64,000 bases of DNA from Emticicia fluvialis (GCF_024793945.1 NZ_JANUSD010000004.1:124001-188000); one strand, 5' to 3'; counted from the stretch's first letter, positions 53,129 through 62,777 are shown. Notes: a model not told the origin generated them from the sequence alone. Translations and numbers: made by a program.

Positions 53129-53605
53129 ATGAGCACAGATTACAAACAGAAAATAGAGGAGCTTCTGCAACCGTTACTAGAAAACGATAAGTTTTTTGTG
53201 GTGGATATCAAGGTTTCTATGTCCAGAATCAATAGTAAAGTGACAGTTTTGCTAGATTCTGATGAGGGAATTATGATTGACCAATGCAGCGAAATAAGCC
53301 GTAAACTGGGCAAAGACCTGGACGAAATTATGCCAGATAAATATACCCTTGAGGTGTCGTCGCCGGGCATTGATTTCCCCTTAAAAAGTGAAAGGATGTA
53401 CCTTAAAAACGTAGGCCGCACATTAAAAGTTGTTCTAAATGACGGAAAAGAAATGAAAGGTAAACTGGAGGGTCTTGCTAACCGGGAGATTACCATCATT
53501 GAAGATAAAAAGCGTACAGGCAAAGCTAAAAATGAACCTGTAGAACCAGTAATTATTTCATTAGATAATATCAAAGAAGCACAAGTAGTTATTTCCTTTA
53601 AATAA
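53129..53605 (+). CDS. rimP: Ribosome maturation factor RimP
   Basis: This 158-residue protein is needed for maturation of the 30S subunit. The N-terminal domain has FFVVDIKVSMSRINSKVTVLLDSDEGIMIDQC (quoted in part), and the signature LEVSSPGIDFPLK near residues 74-86 is diagnostic. The C-terminal SH3-like domain follows. It is the first gene of the classic rimP-nusA-infB operon, with a clear promoter upstream. Confidence 0.95.
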   Translation: MSTDYKQKIEELLQPLLENDKFFVVDIKVSMSRINSKVTVLLDSDEGIMIDQCSEISRKLGKDLDEIMPDKYTLEVSSPGIDFPLKSERMYLKNVGRTLKVVLNDGKEMKGKLEGLANREITIIEDKKRTGKAKNEPVEPVIISLDNIKEAQVVISFK

Positions 53606-53698
53606 AAATAAAAAATTAAGAAATTTGATTTAATGAGTTTTGATGAATGAAGCGAATCATTCACTAAATCAACAAAATCGCTAACTCATGAACAGAAT
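53606..53698. repeat. Degenerate GAATGA/TTCACTAAATC repeat between rimP and nusA
   Basis: The 93-bp gap holds TTGATGAATGA-AGCGAA-TCATTCACTAAATCAA, an imperfect inverted repeat, then CAAAATCGCTAACTCATGAAC. The units resemble the GAGTGATT/AGTGAATG repeats near 59941. It has no U-run and is unlikely to stop transcription. Confidence 0.4.
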
Positions 53699-54943
53699 AT
53701 GCACAGCGGAGAGTTAATTGCATCGTTTTCAGAATTTGCCCGTGAAAAAAACATTGACCGTCCAACCATGATTAAAGTTCTGGAGGATGTGTTCCGGACA
53801 ATGATTCGTAAAAAATTCGGTACTGACCATAATTTTGATGTTATCATCAATGCCGACAGCGGCGACCTTGAAATGTGGCGGACACGTGAAATTGTGGATG
53901 ACAACTCTGAAGATATCTGGGATCCTGACAAAATTATGTTGTCTGAAGCCCGCAAGATTCAGCCCGACTTTGAAATTGGTGAAGAAGTAGCTGATGAAGT
54001 AAAACTGGAAGATTTCGGGCGACGTGTAGTACAAACTGCACGCCAGACGTTAATCCAGAAAATTAAGGACCTTGAGAAAGAAATGCTTTATGCCAAATAT
54101 AAAGATTTGGTTGGTGAGCTGATAATAGTTGAAGTTTATCAGATTCTTGGCAAAGAACTGGTTTGTTTAGATGCTGAAAGTAATGAACTGGTATTGCCGA
54201 AATCAGAGCAGATTCCGAAAGACCGCCCAAGAAAAGGAACCAGTATTAAGGCAGTTGTTCATAAAGTAGAAATGAATAACGGAACGCCCCGCATTACTTT
54301 GTCGCGCACGTCGCCGGTTTTCCTTGAGCGTTTATTCGAGCAGGAGATTCCTGAAATTCTTGATGGCCTTATATCAGTACGCAAAATTGTTCGCGAGCCG
54401 GGTGAAAGAGCCAAAGTGGCTGTGGAGTCTTATGACGACCGCATTGACCCCGTAGGTGCCTGTGTAGGTATGAAGGGTTCTCGTATCCACACAATTGTAC
54501 GTGAACTCGAAAATGAGAATATTGATGTGATACAATGGACTGACAATCTGAATCTTTTGATTTCAAGAGCGCTTAGCCCGGCTAAAATCAGCAGTATTCA
54601 GGTAGATAATGAAAAGAAAAGAGTTGCTGTTTATCTGAAACCAGACCAGGTTTCTTTAGCCATCGGTAAAGGTGGTATGAATATCAAACTGGCAGGTAAA
54701 CTTGTGAATATGGAGCTTGATGTATTCCGTGACCTTGAAGGAGAAGAAGAGGAAGAAGACGTTGACCTGTCTGAGTTCTCTGACGAGATCGAGGAGTGGA
54801 TTCTTGATGAGTTCCGTAAGATTGGTCTCGACACAGCGAAATCAGTTCTGGCGCTTTCAAAAGAGGATATCGCTCGTCGTACCGAACTTGAAGAAGAAAC
54901 AATTGCCGAAGTATTTGAAATTTTGAGTAGAGAATTTGAATAA
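53699..54943 (+). CDS. nusA: Transcription termination/antitermination factor NusA
   Basis: This 414-residue protein binds RNA polymerase and controls pausing, termination and antitermination. Domains in order: N-terminal RNAP-binding domain (ELIASFSEFAREKNIDRPT), S1 domain near 130-200, and KH domains near 200-345 (VGACVGMKGSRIHTIVREL, VSLAIGKGGMNIKLAGKL). A short acidic stretch (EGEEEEEDVDLSEFSDE) precedes a C-terminal helix-hairpin-helix-like segment. It lacks the two long acidic repeats of E. coli NusA, as is usual outside proteobacteria. Confidence 0.96.
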   Translation: MHSGELIASFSEFAREKNIDRPTMIKVLEDVFRTMIRKKFGTDHNFDVIINADSGDLEMWRTREIVDDNSEDIWDPDKIMLSEARKIQPDFEIGEEVADEVKLEDFGRRVVQTARQTLIQKIKDLEKEMLYAKYKDLVGELIIVEVYQILGKELVCLDAESNELVLPKSEQIPKDRPRKGTSIKAVVHKVEMNNGTPRITLSRTSPVFLERLFEQEIPEILDGLISVRKIVREPGERAKVAVESYDDRIDPVGACVGMKGSRIHTIVRELENENIDVIQWTDNLNLLISRALSPAKISSIQVDNEKKRVAVYLKPDQVSLAIGKGGMNIKLAGKLVNMELDVFRDLEGEEEEEDVDLSEFSDEIEEWILDEFRKIGLDTAKSVLALSKEDIARRTELEEETIAEVFEILSREFE

Positions 54944-55058
54944 GACTAAGGAACAGCAGACCATTAAATGGTGTTATCTGATTGGTATAGGTCTTTAAAA
55001 TTCTTTCTTAGATAAATCCGGCAACTCAAAATAACTCAACAGATTTTAAATTTAATTT

Positions 55059-58000
55059 ATGATAGAACAAAAAGAAATGCGAATAAGCCTTGCGGCCAAA
55101 AAACTTAACGTTGGTATTGCCACCATCGTAGAGAAACTGGCTAATAAGGGGCATCGTATTGATAACAATCCTAACGCCAAACTTAACTTTGAGCAATTGA
55201 ATATCTTGTCGAAAGAATTCAGTAATTCTTCTTTGCTTGAAGAAAGTGTGGCTGCAAAACCTGTGGAGGATTCTAAACCTGCATCAGGCAATACGGATAT
55301 TCTTTATTTTAGAGACCAACCAAAAGGTGACGAGAAAAAAGCAGATAATACCCCTGAACCTGCTCCTGTTAAAGAGGTGGAAACGATTCGTGCAGAACAA
55401 AAACTGCAGGGGCCGGTTATTTTAGGGAAAATTGATCTGGACAGAAAACCATCTGCACCAGTAACACCAGAACCTCAAAAGACTGAACCTGCCGCGGAAG
55501 AAAAACCCAAAGCAGAGGTAGTGCCTGTTGCAGAGACTAAAGAGGTTGCCGAAAAGCCTGCTGCTGCACCACCAAAAGTAGAGGATAAACCCGTGCAGGC
55601 GCCGGAAGCGAAGGAAGAATCGCCGAAGGCTGTTGAACTGCCAAAAGCAGAGGCCAGACCAGCCGAAGTAGCTAAAGAACCAACTCCTGCACCGCAAGAT
55701 GTGCAGAACAAAGATAATCAGCCCAAAAGAGAATATCCTCAAGGCCGTAATAACCCTCAGGATAGAGATAACACTCATGGGCGTCCTAATCAGGACAGAC
55801 CCGGTCTGGAACGACCCGGTCAGGATAGACCCGGTCAGGATAGACCCGGTCAGGATAGACCTGCTCAGGACCGTTCAGGTCAGGACAGACCTGGAAACTG
55901 GAACCAAAACAGACCCGGTCAGGAACGACCCGGTCAGGACAGACCCGGTCAGGACAGACCCAATCAAGACCGACCCGGTCAGGATCGACAAGGCCAGGGG
56001 AATAGAGACCAGAATCGTGGGCCAAGACCTCAGCAGTCTGGTCAGGGCGGTTACCAACAAAACAGGCCTGCCGCTGAACAAAGACCGCAACAAGGCCAGC
56101 CGCTTAACAAGAAGCCTGCTGCTGCTCCAGCACCTAAGGAAGAGGAGGTTGAGCCAGAGTTAATTCAGGCAAGAGGAGAAAAACTTCAGGGGCTGAAAGT
56201 TTTAGGCAAAATTGAATTACCTGTTGAGAAAAAATCTACCCCGGGTTCGGCTGAAGACCGCGATGCCAAACGCAAACGCAAACGTAAACGCGTGAAGAGG
56301 GCAGAAAAAGTTGATAGTGCAGATTCTGCTGCCAGACCTAAAGTGCCGGGTGCACCGGTTGCTGCTGGCGCTGCTGCTGCTGCCAAAAAAGGTACTGACC
56401 CTAAGAAGAAAAAAGAACGCAGGGAAGAGGTGTCTCAAACCGAGGTAAAAGAGCAAATCAAGCAAACGATGGCTCGGATGCAAACCAAAGGCCCTGACTT
56501 TGGAGCAAAATACCGTAAGGATAAGCGGAAGATGCGTGCTGAACAGGAAGAGCAACGTATTGCACAAGAGCAAGAAGACAGCAACATCCTGAAAGTAACT
56601 GAATTTATATCGGCTTCAGAGCTGGCTTCTATGATGGATGTGTCTATTACAGAGGTTATTTCTGCAGCCATGAAGATGGGTATGTTTGTATCCATTAATC
56701 AACGTCTGGATGCAGAGGCAATTCAAATGCTTGCTTTGGATTTTGACTTCGACGTTCAGTTTATTTCAGCCGAAGAAGAGGTGCAGTCTGACGTAATTGA
56801 TAAAGACGCAAACCTGCAAGATATAGACCCTCGGGCACCGATTGTTACCATTATGGGTCACGTTGACCACGGTAAAACTTCGTTACTTGACTATATCCGT
56901 CGTGCACGTGTGGCAGCCGGCGAAGCCGGGGGTATTACCCAGCACATTGGTGCCTATTCTGTAGAAATGAAAGACGGCCCGAATAAAGGCAAGAAGATTA
57001 CGTTTCTTGATACGCCGGGTCACGAGGCCTTTACGGCCATGCGTGCCCGTGGTGCCAAAGTAACCGACGTTGTAATTGTGGTAGTTGCCGCTGACGACAG
57101 CGTGATGCCACAAACACGTGAGGCTATTAACCACGCACAAAATGCAGGTGTACCTATTGTTTTTGCTATCAATAAAATTGACAAACCTGGTGCAAACCCT
57201 GCTAAAATCAGAGAAGACCTAGCCAAAGAGAATATTCTGGTTGAAAGCTGGGGTGGTAAGTATCAGGAGCAGGAGGTATCTGCCAAACAAGGAACAGGTA
57301 TCAGCGACCTGCTAGATAAGGTATTGCTTGAAGCCGAGTTGCTTGAACTGAAAGCGAATCAGGAAAGATCAGCTATTGGTACAGTAATTGAGGCTTCGCT
57401 GGATAAAGGACGTGGTTATGTAGCCACCATACTTGTGCAGAACGGTAAACTTAAAGTGGGTGACATTATTCTGGCAGGCCAATATTTTGGCCGTGTAAGA
57501 GCAATGGTTGACGACCTGGGTGTTAAAATAAAAGAGGCCGGGCCATCAACTCCTGTGCAGATTTTGGGCTTACCAGGTGCACCACAGGCCGGTGATAAGT
57601 TTAATGTGATGGAGTCTGAACGTGAGGCGCGCGAAATTGCCAACAAGCGTGAGCAGATTATCCGTGAGCAAAGTTTAAGAGCAAGAAAACACATTACGCT
57701 TGAAGAGATTGGTCGTCGTAAGGCAATCGGTGCTTTCCATCAGTTGAACGTAATTGTAAAAGGTGACGTGGATGGTTCAGTAGAAGCCTTGTCAGACTCA
57801 CTTTTGAAACTATCAACAGAAGAGGTACAAGTTAGTATTATCCATAAAGGGGTAGGGCAGATTTCTGAATCAGATGTAAACCTTGCTTCTACTGCCGATG
57901 CAATTATCATTGGTTTCCAGGTGCGTCCGTCAAATAATGCCAGAAAAATAGCTGATCAGGAAGAAATAGAAATCAGACTGTATTCTATCATTTATGATGC

Positions 58001-58349
58001 CATCAACGAAATTAAAGATGCAATGGAGGGCTTGCTTGCACCTAAGGAAGAAGAAACCATTGTTGGTTCGGTTGAGGTAAGAGAAATCTTCAAGATTAGC
58101 AAAGTTGGTACTATTGCCGGTTGTTATGTTACAGATGGTAGCATTAAACGGAACAACAAAGTACGGGTTATCCGCGAGGGTATTGTTATTCACGAAGGTG
58201 AAATATCTCAGTTGAAACGTTTCAAAGATGATGTAAACGAAGTGAAAACCAATTTTGAGTGTGGTTTGAGCGTGAAAGGCTTCAATGATATTGAAGTAGG
58301 AGACACCATCGAGAGTTTCGAAATTAAAGAGGTTAAACGTACACTTTAA
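55059..58349 (+). CDS. infB: Translation initiation factor IF-2
   Basis: This 1096-residue GTPase delivers initiator tRNA to the 30S subunit. An N-terminal IF2_N domain (residues about 5-55) is followed by an unusually long disordered linker of about 450 residues, rich in Pro/Glu/Lys and then in GQDRP-type repeats. A second IF2_N segment lies near 510-565. The G domain has GHVDHGKTS near 601, DTPGHEAF near 649 and NKID near 704. Domains II-IV complete the protein. It is the last gene of rimP-nusA-infB, ending at a terminator. Confidence 0.97.
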   Translation: MIEQKEMRISLAAKKLNVGIATIVEKLANKGHRIDNNPNAKLNFEQLNILSKEFSNSSLLEESVAAKPVEDSKPASGNTDILYFRDQPKGDEKKADNTPEPAPVKEVETIRAEQKLQGPVILGKIDLDRKPSAPVTPEPQKTEPAAEEKPKAEVVPVAETKEVAEKPAAAPPKVEDKPVQAPEAKEESPKAVELPKAEARPAEVAKEPTPAPQDVQNKDNQPKREYPQGRNNPQDRDNTHGRPNQDRPGLERPGQDRPGQDRPGQDRPAQDRSGQDRPGNWNQNRPGQERPGQDRPGQDRPNQDRPGQDRQGQGNRDQNRGPRPQQSGQGGYQQNRPAAEQRPQQGQPLNKKPAAAPAPKEEEVEPELIQARGEKLQGLKVLGKIELPVEKKSTPGSAEDRDAKRKRKRKRVKRAEKVDSADSAARPKVPGAPVAAGAAAAAKKGTDPKKKKERREEVSQTEVKEQIKQTMARMQTKGPDFGAKYRKDKRKMRAEQEEQRIAQEQEDSNILKVTEFISASELASMMDVSITEVISAAMKMGMFVSINQRLDAEAIQMLALDFDFDVQFISAEEEVQSDVIDKDANLQDIDPRAPIVTIMGHVDHGKTSLLDYIRRARVAAGEAGGITQHIGAYSVEMKDGPNKGKKITFLDTPGHEAFTAMRARGAKVTDVVIVVVAADDSVMPQTREAINHAQNAGVPIVFAINKIDKPGANPAKIREDLAKENILVESWGGKYQEQEVSAKQGTGISDLLDKVLLEAELLELKANQERSAIGTVIEASLDKGRGYVATILVQNGKLKVGDIILAGQYFGRVRAMVDDLGVKIKEAGPSTPVQILGLPGAPQAGDKFNVMESEREAREIANKREQIIREQSLRARKHITLEEIGRRKAIGAFHQLNVIVKGDVDGSVEALSDSLLKLSTEEVQVSIIHKGVGQISESDVNLASTADAIIIGFQVRPSNNARKIADQEEIEIRLYSIIYDAINEIKDAMEGLLAPKEEETIVGSVEVREIFKISKVGTIAGCYVTDGSIKRNNKVRVIREGIVIHEGEISQLKRFKDDVNEVKTNFECGLSVKGFNDIEVGDTIESFEIKEVKRTL
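55786..55995 (+). repeat. 15-bp tandem repeats inside infB encoding GQDRP
   Basis: About a dozen degenerate copies of a 15-bp unit such as CAGGACAGACCCGGT encode (G/N/A)QDRP in the IF-2 linker. Some neighbouring copies are nearly identical at the DNA level (CAGGATAGACCCGGT three times in a row near 55821-55865), so copy number may vary between strains. Confidence 0.85.
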
Positions 58350-58373
58350 AAGTTTAAGTGTATACCAAAATAA

Positions 58374-58410
58374 AAACGAGGCAGTCTTTTCAGATTGCCT
58401 CGTTTCTTTT
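58374..58410. terminator. Terminator between infB and the DUF1398 gene
   Basis: A 14-bp stem (AAACGAGGCAGTCT/AGATTGCCTCGTTT, one G-T pair) with a four-base loop and pyrimidine-rich tail serves two convergent genes. Confidence 0.85.
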
Positions 58411-58417
58411 ATACCGG

Positions 58418-58810
58418 TTAAACTTCAGGTATGGCTTCTATTATTAATTCATGACCCTTTTTAACAAAGTAAGTACAAGTAAGGTTTATTACATCTACCG
58501 CCCATTTTTCTATGCCGGTTACAGCCGCGTGCCTGCAAAAAGTAAAATAGTCGCTTTCACCTTTTTGATGCGCTTTCAGATAGGCATTAAACAATTCTAC
58601 ATTACTTTCGTCAGCAATTGCCAGCACTTCATATTTTGGCTCAGATATGGCTGTAATGGCATCTGCACCTACAAAATCGGTATGACCATCAATTACGTAA
58701 ACGGTGTAATACAAAACACCAAGACCTGCTATTTCTTTAATATACAATGGGAAATTGGCCCCACTTTTTACTTTGGCATGCGCTTTTTTTATCTGACCTA
58801 GTGTAAACAT
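58418..58810 (-). CDS. DUF1398-family protein
   Basis: This 130-residue protein matches the DUF1398/YbcV-like family. The opening FTLGQIKKAHAKVKSGANFP and the end TCTYFVKKGHELIIEAIPEV are characteristic. It has no signal peptide or catalytic motif that I can identify. It is convergent with infB and is a single-gene unit. The function of the family is unknown. Confidence 0.78.
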   Translation of the reverse strand: MFTLGQIKKAHAKVKSGANFPLYIKEIAGLGVLYYTVYVIDGHTDFVGADAITAISEPKYEVLAIADESNVELFNAYLKAHQKGESDYFTFCRHAAVTGIEKWAVDVINLTCTYFVKKGHELIIEAIPEV

Positions 58811-58890
58811 TTTATTGTTGTTTTAAAGTTTACACAAAGGTCAGCAACTATGAGGTTCTGTAATTGTAAAAAAACGTTTACCTGCTTTGT

Positions 58891-59928
58891 TTAATAAAAT
58901 TTTGGTGGCGGGTTCAGGGTCAGATTCTGGCGTTGGTGCCAATATGGATAAACTGGCGCAATTTCGCTGGCTTTATCAAGCCTTTGAAGCTGCTCGGTGG
59001 TCAGGTTCCAACCAATTGCGCCAAAGTTTTGTTTAAGTTGCTCTTCATTGCGTGCCCCAACAATTATGCTCGACACCGTTGGCCTTTGTAAGACCCAGTT
59101 AATAGCTACCTGAGCCACTGTTTTTTCTGTTTCTGCGGCTATTTCTTCTAGTACGTCTACTACATTATACAATAGCTCGTCATTCACTACTGCCGATGGA
59201 ATTGGGCTGCCACCTTGTGCCACGCGTGCATCGGCCGGTTTGGGTTGGTTCCTTTTATAGCGCCCACCTAACAAACCTGCCGCCAACGGCGACCAAACAA
59301 TTGCGCCAATTTTCTGGTCTATGCCTAATGGCATTAGTTCCCACTCATAATCTCTGTTGGCCAGTGAATAATATACCTGATGAGCCACGTAGCGGTTCCA
59401 CCCGTATTTTTCAGAAACCGCAAGCGATTTCATTAAATGCCAGCCAGAAAAATTAGAAGCCGCAATATATCTTATCTTGCCGCTTTGTATCAGGTCATCA
59501 AGGGTTCTCAAGGTTTCTTCTACGGGTGTATTACCATCAAAACCGTGCATGTGGAAAACATCAATGTAATCGGTTTTTAGGCGTTTCAGACTGCCTTCAA
59601 CTTGTTTCAATAAATGAAAACGGCCTGAGCCCTGGTTGTTTGGCCCCTCACCAAAAGTAAATGTTGCCTTTGTAGAAATGAGTAGTTTGTCTCTTTTGCC
59701 TTCAATGGCTTTACCCAGAATCTCTTCTGATAGCCCTTGCGAGTAGATGTCGGCAGTATCAAATAGATTAATACCTGCTTCCAGACACAAATCTACCAGT
59801 CTGGTTGCTTCTTCTGCCTGTGTGCTTCCCCAGGCTTTAAAAAACTCGGTTCCACCGCCAAATGTGGCAGTACCAAAACTTAATACCGATACCTGCAAGC
59901 CTGATGCCCCTAGTTGTCTGTATTCCAT
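58891..59928 (-). CDS. Aldo/keto reductase
   Basis: This 345-residue NADPH-dependent reductase has a TIM-barrel fold. The catalytic tetrad is complete: Asp57 and Tyr62 (LFDTADIYSQG), Lys87 (LISTKATF) and His128 (DVFHMHGFD). The C-terminal cofactor-binding IIVGARNEEQLKQN is also present. Of the YajO/Tas-like branch, it probably reduces small aldehydes or ketones. Substrate is unknown. A repeat tract lies just upstream of its start codon, at 59941. Confidence 0.92.
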   Translation of the reverse strand: MEYRQLGASGLQVSVLSFGTATFGGGTEFFKAWGSTQAEEATRLVDLCLEAGINLFDTADIYSQGLSEEILGKAIEGKRDKLLISTKATFTFGEGPNNQGSGRFHLLKQVEGSLKRLKTDYIDVFHMHGFDGNTPVEETLRTLDDLIQSGKIRYIAASNFSGWHLMKSLAVSEKYGWNRYVAHQVYYSLANRDYEWELMPLGIDQKIGAIVWSPLAAGLLGGRYKRNQPKPADARVAQGGSPIPSAVVNDELLYNVVDVLEEIAAETEKTVAQVAINWVLQRPTVSSIIVGARNEEQLKQNFGAIGWNLTTEQLQRLDKASEIAPVYPYWHQRQNLTLNPPPKFY

Positions 59929-59940
59929 TTTATTATAATT

Positions 59941-60008
59941 TAGTGATTGAGTGATTGAGTGATTGAGTGATTTGTGAATGAGTGAATGAGTGAATGAGTG
60001 GTTTAGTG
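59941..60008. repeat. Tandem octamer repeat (GAGTGATT / AGTGAATG)
   Basis: About four copies of (T/G)AGTGATT are followed by three of AGTGAATG and a partial copy ending TTTAGTG. It lies 12 bp upstream of the aldo/keto reductase ATG. An inverted relative (CTCAATAAAATCACTC) occurs at 60150-60168 at the end of map, so the 231-bp gap is flanked by related repeats. No gene is seen in it. Confidence 0.8.
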
Positions 60009-60159
60009 TTTTTTTAGGTTTGACATAATTATTTTCATCTACATATTCGGTGGTATAGATTAGTTCTTTTATGGATTAATATTAAACTGATCTGATGATT
60101 TGCATTTTCAATAGTAAATAAAATACATTACTACTAACTAACTCAGTCGCTCAATAAAA

Positions 60160-60924
60160 TCACTCCCAAATGCCGTTCATTTCTGTCAGAATTACCGGTT
60201 TGTCTGCTGTTACCACAATTGTATGTTCGTGCTGTGCCACGTAGCCGCCTTTGTTGCCCAGGAGAGTCCATCCATCGGCTTGGGTATCTGCCATTGTAGA
60301 GTGGGTGGAAATAAAGGTTTCTACTGCTACAACCGAGTTTTTTTTGAATCGTTGGGTGTTGTAGCGGTCATAATAATTGGCAATTTCGTGGGGCTCTTCA
60401 TGCAGGCTTTTGCCTACACCGTGGCCTGTCAGATTTCTGATAACTTTAAAGCCAGCCTTTTTAGCTTCTGTTTCTATGAGCTTACCAATATCAGCAATTT
60501 TTACTCCACCTTTAATCTGGCTGATGGCTTTTTTTAAGATACTTTTTGATGCCTCCACCAGTTGTGTATGATGGTGGGTGTCGGCGCCCAAAACAAAAGA
60601 ACCACCGTTATCAGACCAATACCCATTCAGTTCAGCAGATACATCTATATTGATTAAATCTCCTTCCTGAAGCACTTTTTTCTCTGAAGGGATACCATGT
60701 GCCACCTCATTATTAACACTAATGCAGGTAGTACCCGGAAAACTGTAGGTAAGCAAAGGCGCAGATTTGGCACCTAATTTTGCTAATATTCCAGCACCAT
60801 AATCATCTAGTTGTTTGGTTGTCATGCCGGGTTTGGCATAATTACGCATTTCTCTGAGCGTAATGGCTACTGCCTCGCTCACATTTTTCATTCCTTCCAG
60901 TTCTGCTTCTTTTGTGATAGACAT
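60160..60924 (-). CDS. map: Methionine aminopeptidase, type I
   Basis: This 254-residue enzyme removes the N-terminal methionine from new proteins. All five metal ligands are visible: Asp94 (INIDVSAEL), Asp105 (YWSDNGGSF), His168 (LTGHGVGKSLHEEPHEI), Glu202 (VVAVETFIS) and Glu233 (AQHEHTIVV). The YWSDNGGSF variant of the second motif marks a distinct subgroup from E. coli Map. The length is that of the single-domain type without an N-terminal extension. A terminator of the next gene lies upstream. Confidence 0.94.
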   Translation of the reverse strand: MSITKEAELEGMKNVSEAVAITLREMRNYAKPGMTTKQLDDYGAGILAKLGAKSAPLLTYSFPGTTCISVNNEVAHGIPSEKKVLQEGDLINIDVSAELNGYWSDNGGSFVLGADTHHHTQLVEASKSILKKAISQIKGGVKIADIGKLIETEAKKAGFKVIRNLTGHGVGKSLHEEPHEIANYYDRYNTQRFKKNSVVAVETFISTHSTMADTQADGWTLLGNKGGYVAQHEHTIVVTADKPVILTEMNGIWE

Positions 60925-61012
60925 GATTTACAGAATTATGCTTTTTGTTTTTTAACAATTGTATCCTGGTTATGATTCATATTCCGGAACTTGTTTTTGC
61001 AAATAGGCTACC

Positions 61013-61048
61013 AACAAAAAAGGCGTTGATTCCAACGCCTTTTTTGTT
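61013..61048. terminator. Bidirectional-looking terminator after rny
   Basis: AACAAAAAAGGCGTTG and CAACGCCTTTTTTGTT form a perfect 16-bp stem with a four-base loop (ATTC). On the minus strand it lies 11 bp past the rny stop codon and has T-runs on both sides. Confidence 0.92.
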
Positions 61049-61059
61049 ACTGATAAAAA

Positions 61060-62625
61060 TTATTTTGCATAAGCCACGCTTCGCATCTCTCGTATTACCG
61101 TTACCTTTATCTGGCCCGGATACTGCATTTCTTTTTCGATGCGTTGCGAAATATCAAACGATAGTTTGCTGGCTATTTCGTCGGTTACGTTTTCAGAGTC
61201 AACTATCACACGTAGTTCGCGGCCTGCCTGAATGGCGTAGCATTTTTCAACACCACTAAAAGATAGCGCCAGGTCTTCCAGGTCACGCAAACGTTGTACG
61301 TAAGATTCCATCATTTCGCGTCTTGCACCAGGGCGAGAACCAGAGATGGCATCACAAACCTGAACAATTGGTGAAATCATTGAGGTCATCTCAATTTCGT
61401 CGTGGTGGGCACCAATCGCATTGATAACCTCAGGGTGTTCTTTGTATTTTTTGGCAAGCTCCATACCCAGCAATGCGTGGGGTAGTTCCTGCTCTTCGTG
61501 CCATACTTTGCCTATGTCGTGCAAAAGACCGGCACGCTTGGCAAGTTTGGCATTCAAGCCAAGTTCTGCGGCCATGGTGGCACACATTTTAGCTACCTCG
61601 CGTGAGTGTTGCAGTAAGTTTTGCCCGTAAGATGAACGGAAACGCATCCGGCCAATCATTCTGATAAGCTCAGGATGCAGCCCGTGTATTCCTAAATCAA
61701 TTACGGTACGCTCACCAATTTCAACGATTTCATTCTCAATGTCTTTTTTGGTTTTGCCCACTACCTCTTCAATACGGGCAGGGTGGATACGGCCATCCTG
61801 CACCAGACGGTGTAGCGACAAACGAGCAATTTCACGACGTACAGGGTCGAAACTTGAAATTACAATGGCTTCCGGGGTATCATCAACAATTACCTCAACA
61901 CCCGTGGCCGCTTCAAGGGCACGGATATTACGGCCTTCTCTACCAATGATTTTACCTTTTACTTCGTCGCTTTCAATATTGAATACCGACACACAGTTTT
62001 CAATGGCCTGCTCAGAGGCTGTACGTTGTATGGTTTCAATAATTATCTTTTTCGATTCCTTAGTGGCAGCCAGTTTAGCCTCTTCAATGGTTTGTTTGAT
62101 GTAAGACGACGCCTTGGTTTCAGCCTCACCCTTCAGGGCATCAATCAATTGTTGTTTGGCCTGGTCTGCTGTCAGGTTAGCTATTTTTTCTAATTGTTCA
62201 ACCTGTTGGTTCAACATTCTATCAGCCTCTTCCTTACGCTTGTTGGCAGCTTCAATCTGTTCATTCAGTTTGTGCTGCAGTGTATCCAGTTCGTTTTCTC
62301 TGCGTTTGTTTTGCTCAAGCATCTGGGCAGCCTGCTGTTGCATTTGCTTTACCTTCTGCTCATTCTGAATAATGATGTTCTTGCGTTTGTTGGCCTCTTC
62401 GTCAAACTCCGACTTTAATTTCAGGAAGTGTTCTTTGGCTTCCAGAATTTTGTCTCTTTTAATGTTTTCGGCTGTTTGCTGGGCATTTTTTAGTACTTCA
62501 TTGGCACGTATTTCGGCGTCTGCCTCTTTGCTTTGGAATGTTTTTTTAATAAATGCCCTGCCTACAAAGAAACCTATTACCAAAGCTAACAGGTCTGAGA
62601 AGAGCATAGTGATGATTTCTGACAT
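61060..62625 (-). CDS. rny: Ribonuclease Y
   Basis: This 521-residue membrane-anchored endoribonuclease starts mRNA decay. It has an N-terminal transmembrane segment (MLFSDLLALVIGFFVGRAF), a long coiled coil (about 30-190, rich in Glu/Lys/Gln), a KH domain (GREGRNIRALEAATGVEVIV near 225) and the HD domain (GLLHDIGKV near 365, GAHHDE near 402). The start is the ATG at 62625; a TTG precedes it. It lies downstream of zapA with a 150-bp gap in which I see no gene. Confidence 0.95.
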   Translation of the reverse strand: MSEIITMLFSDLLALVIGFFVGRAFIKKTFQSKEADAEIRANEVLKNAQQTAENIKRDKILEAKEHFLKLKSEFDEEANKRKNIIIQNEQKVKQMQQQAAQMLEQNKRRENELDTLQHKLNEQIEAANKRKEEADRMLNQQVEQLEKIANLTADQAKQQLIDALKGEAETKASSYIKQTIEEAKLAATKESKKIIIETIQRTASEQAIENCVSVFNIESDEVKGKIIGREGRNIRALEAATGVEVIVDDTPEAIVISSFDPVRREIARLSLHRLVQDGRIHPARIEEVVGKTKKDIENEIVEIGERTVIDLGIHGLHPELIRMIGRMRFRSSYGQNLLQHSREVAKMCATMAAELGLNAKLAKRAGLLHDIGKVWHEEQELPHALLGMELAKKYKEHPEVINAIGAHHDEIEMTSMISPIVQVCDAISGSRPGARREMMESYVQRLRDLEDLALSFSGVEKCYAIQAGRELRVIVDSENVTDEIASKLSFDISQRIEKEMQYPGQIKVTVIREMRSVAYAK

Positions 62626-62777
62626 CAAATTATATGTTTAAAAATTATGAATGTTACAAAAACCATTTTTGCAAATAAGGTTTTTACACCCGGCTACTGC
62701 GGGATTTGATAAAAACGCAACAAAAATGATTTAATGACAGGCTAGCAGGAAAGCGCGTTTGAAGAAATGAAGAATTT

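Noticed and set aside
53140..53664. 174-codon antisense frame opposite rimP
   Set aside because: RimP is certain from its motifs and operon; the antisense frame has Ser/Leu-rich shadow composition.
55786..55995. CRISPR-like repeat array
   Set aside because: The 15-bp units are contiguous, in frame and inside infB; there are no spacers.
59941..60008. CRISPR or attachment site
   Set aside because: Simple octamer tandem repeat without spacers, integrase or tRNA nearby.
62629..62777. 6S RNA gene between zapA and rny
   Set aside because: In proteobacteria ssrS follows zapA, but here I see no long rod-like structure with a central bubble and the gap is too short for a typical 6S RNA with its promoter.
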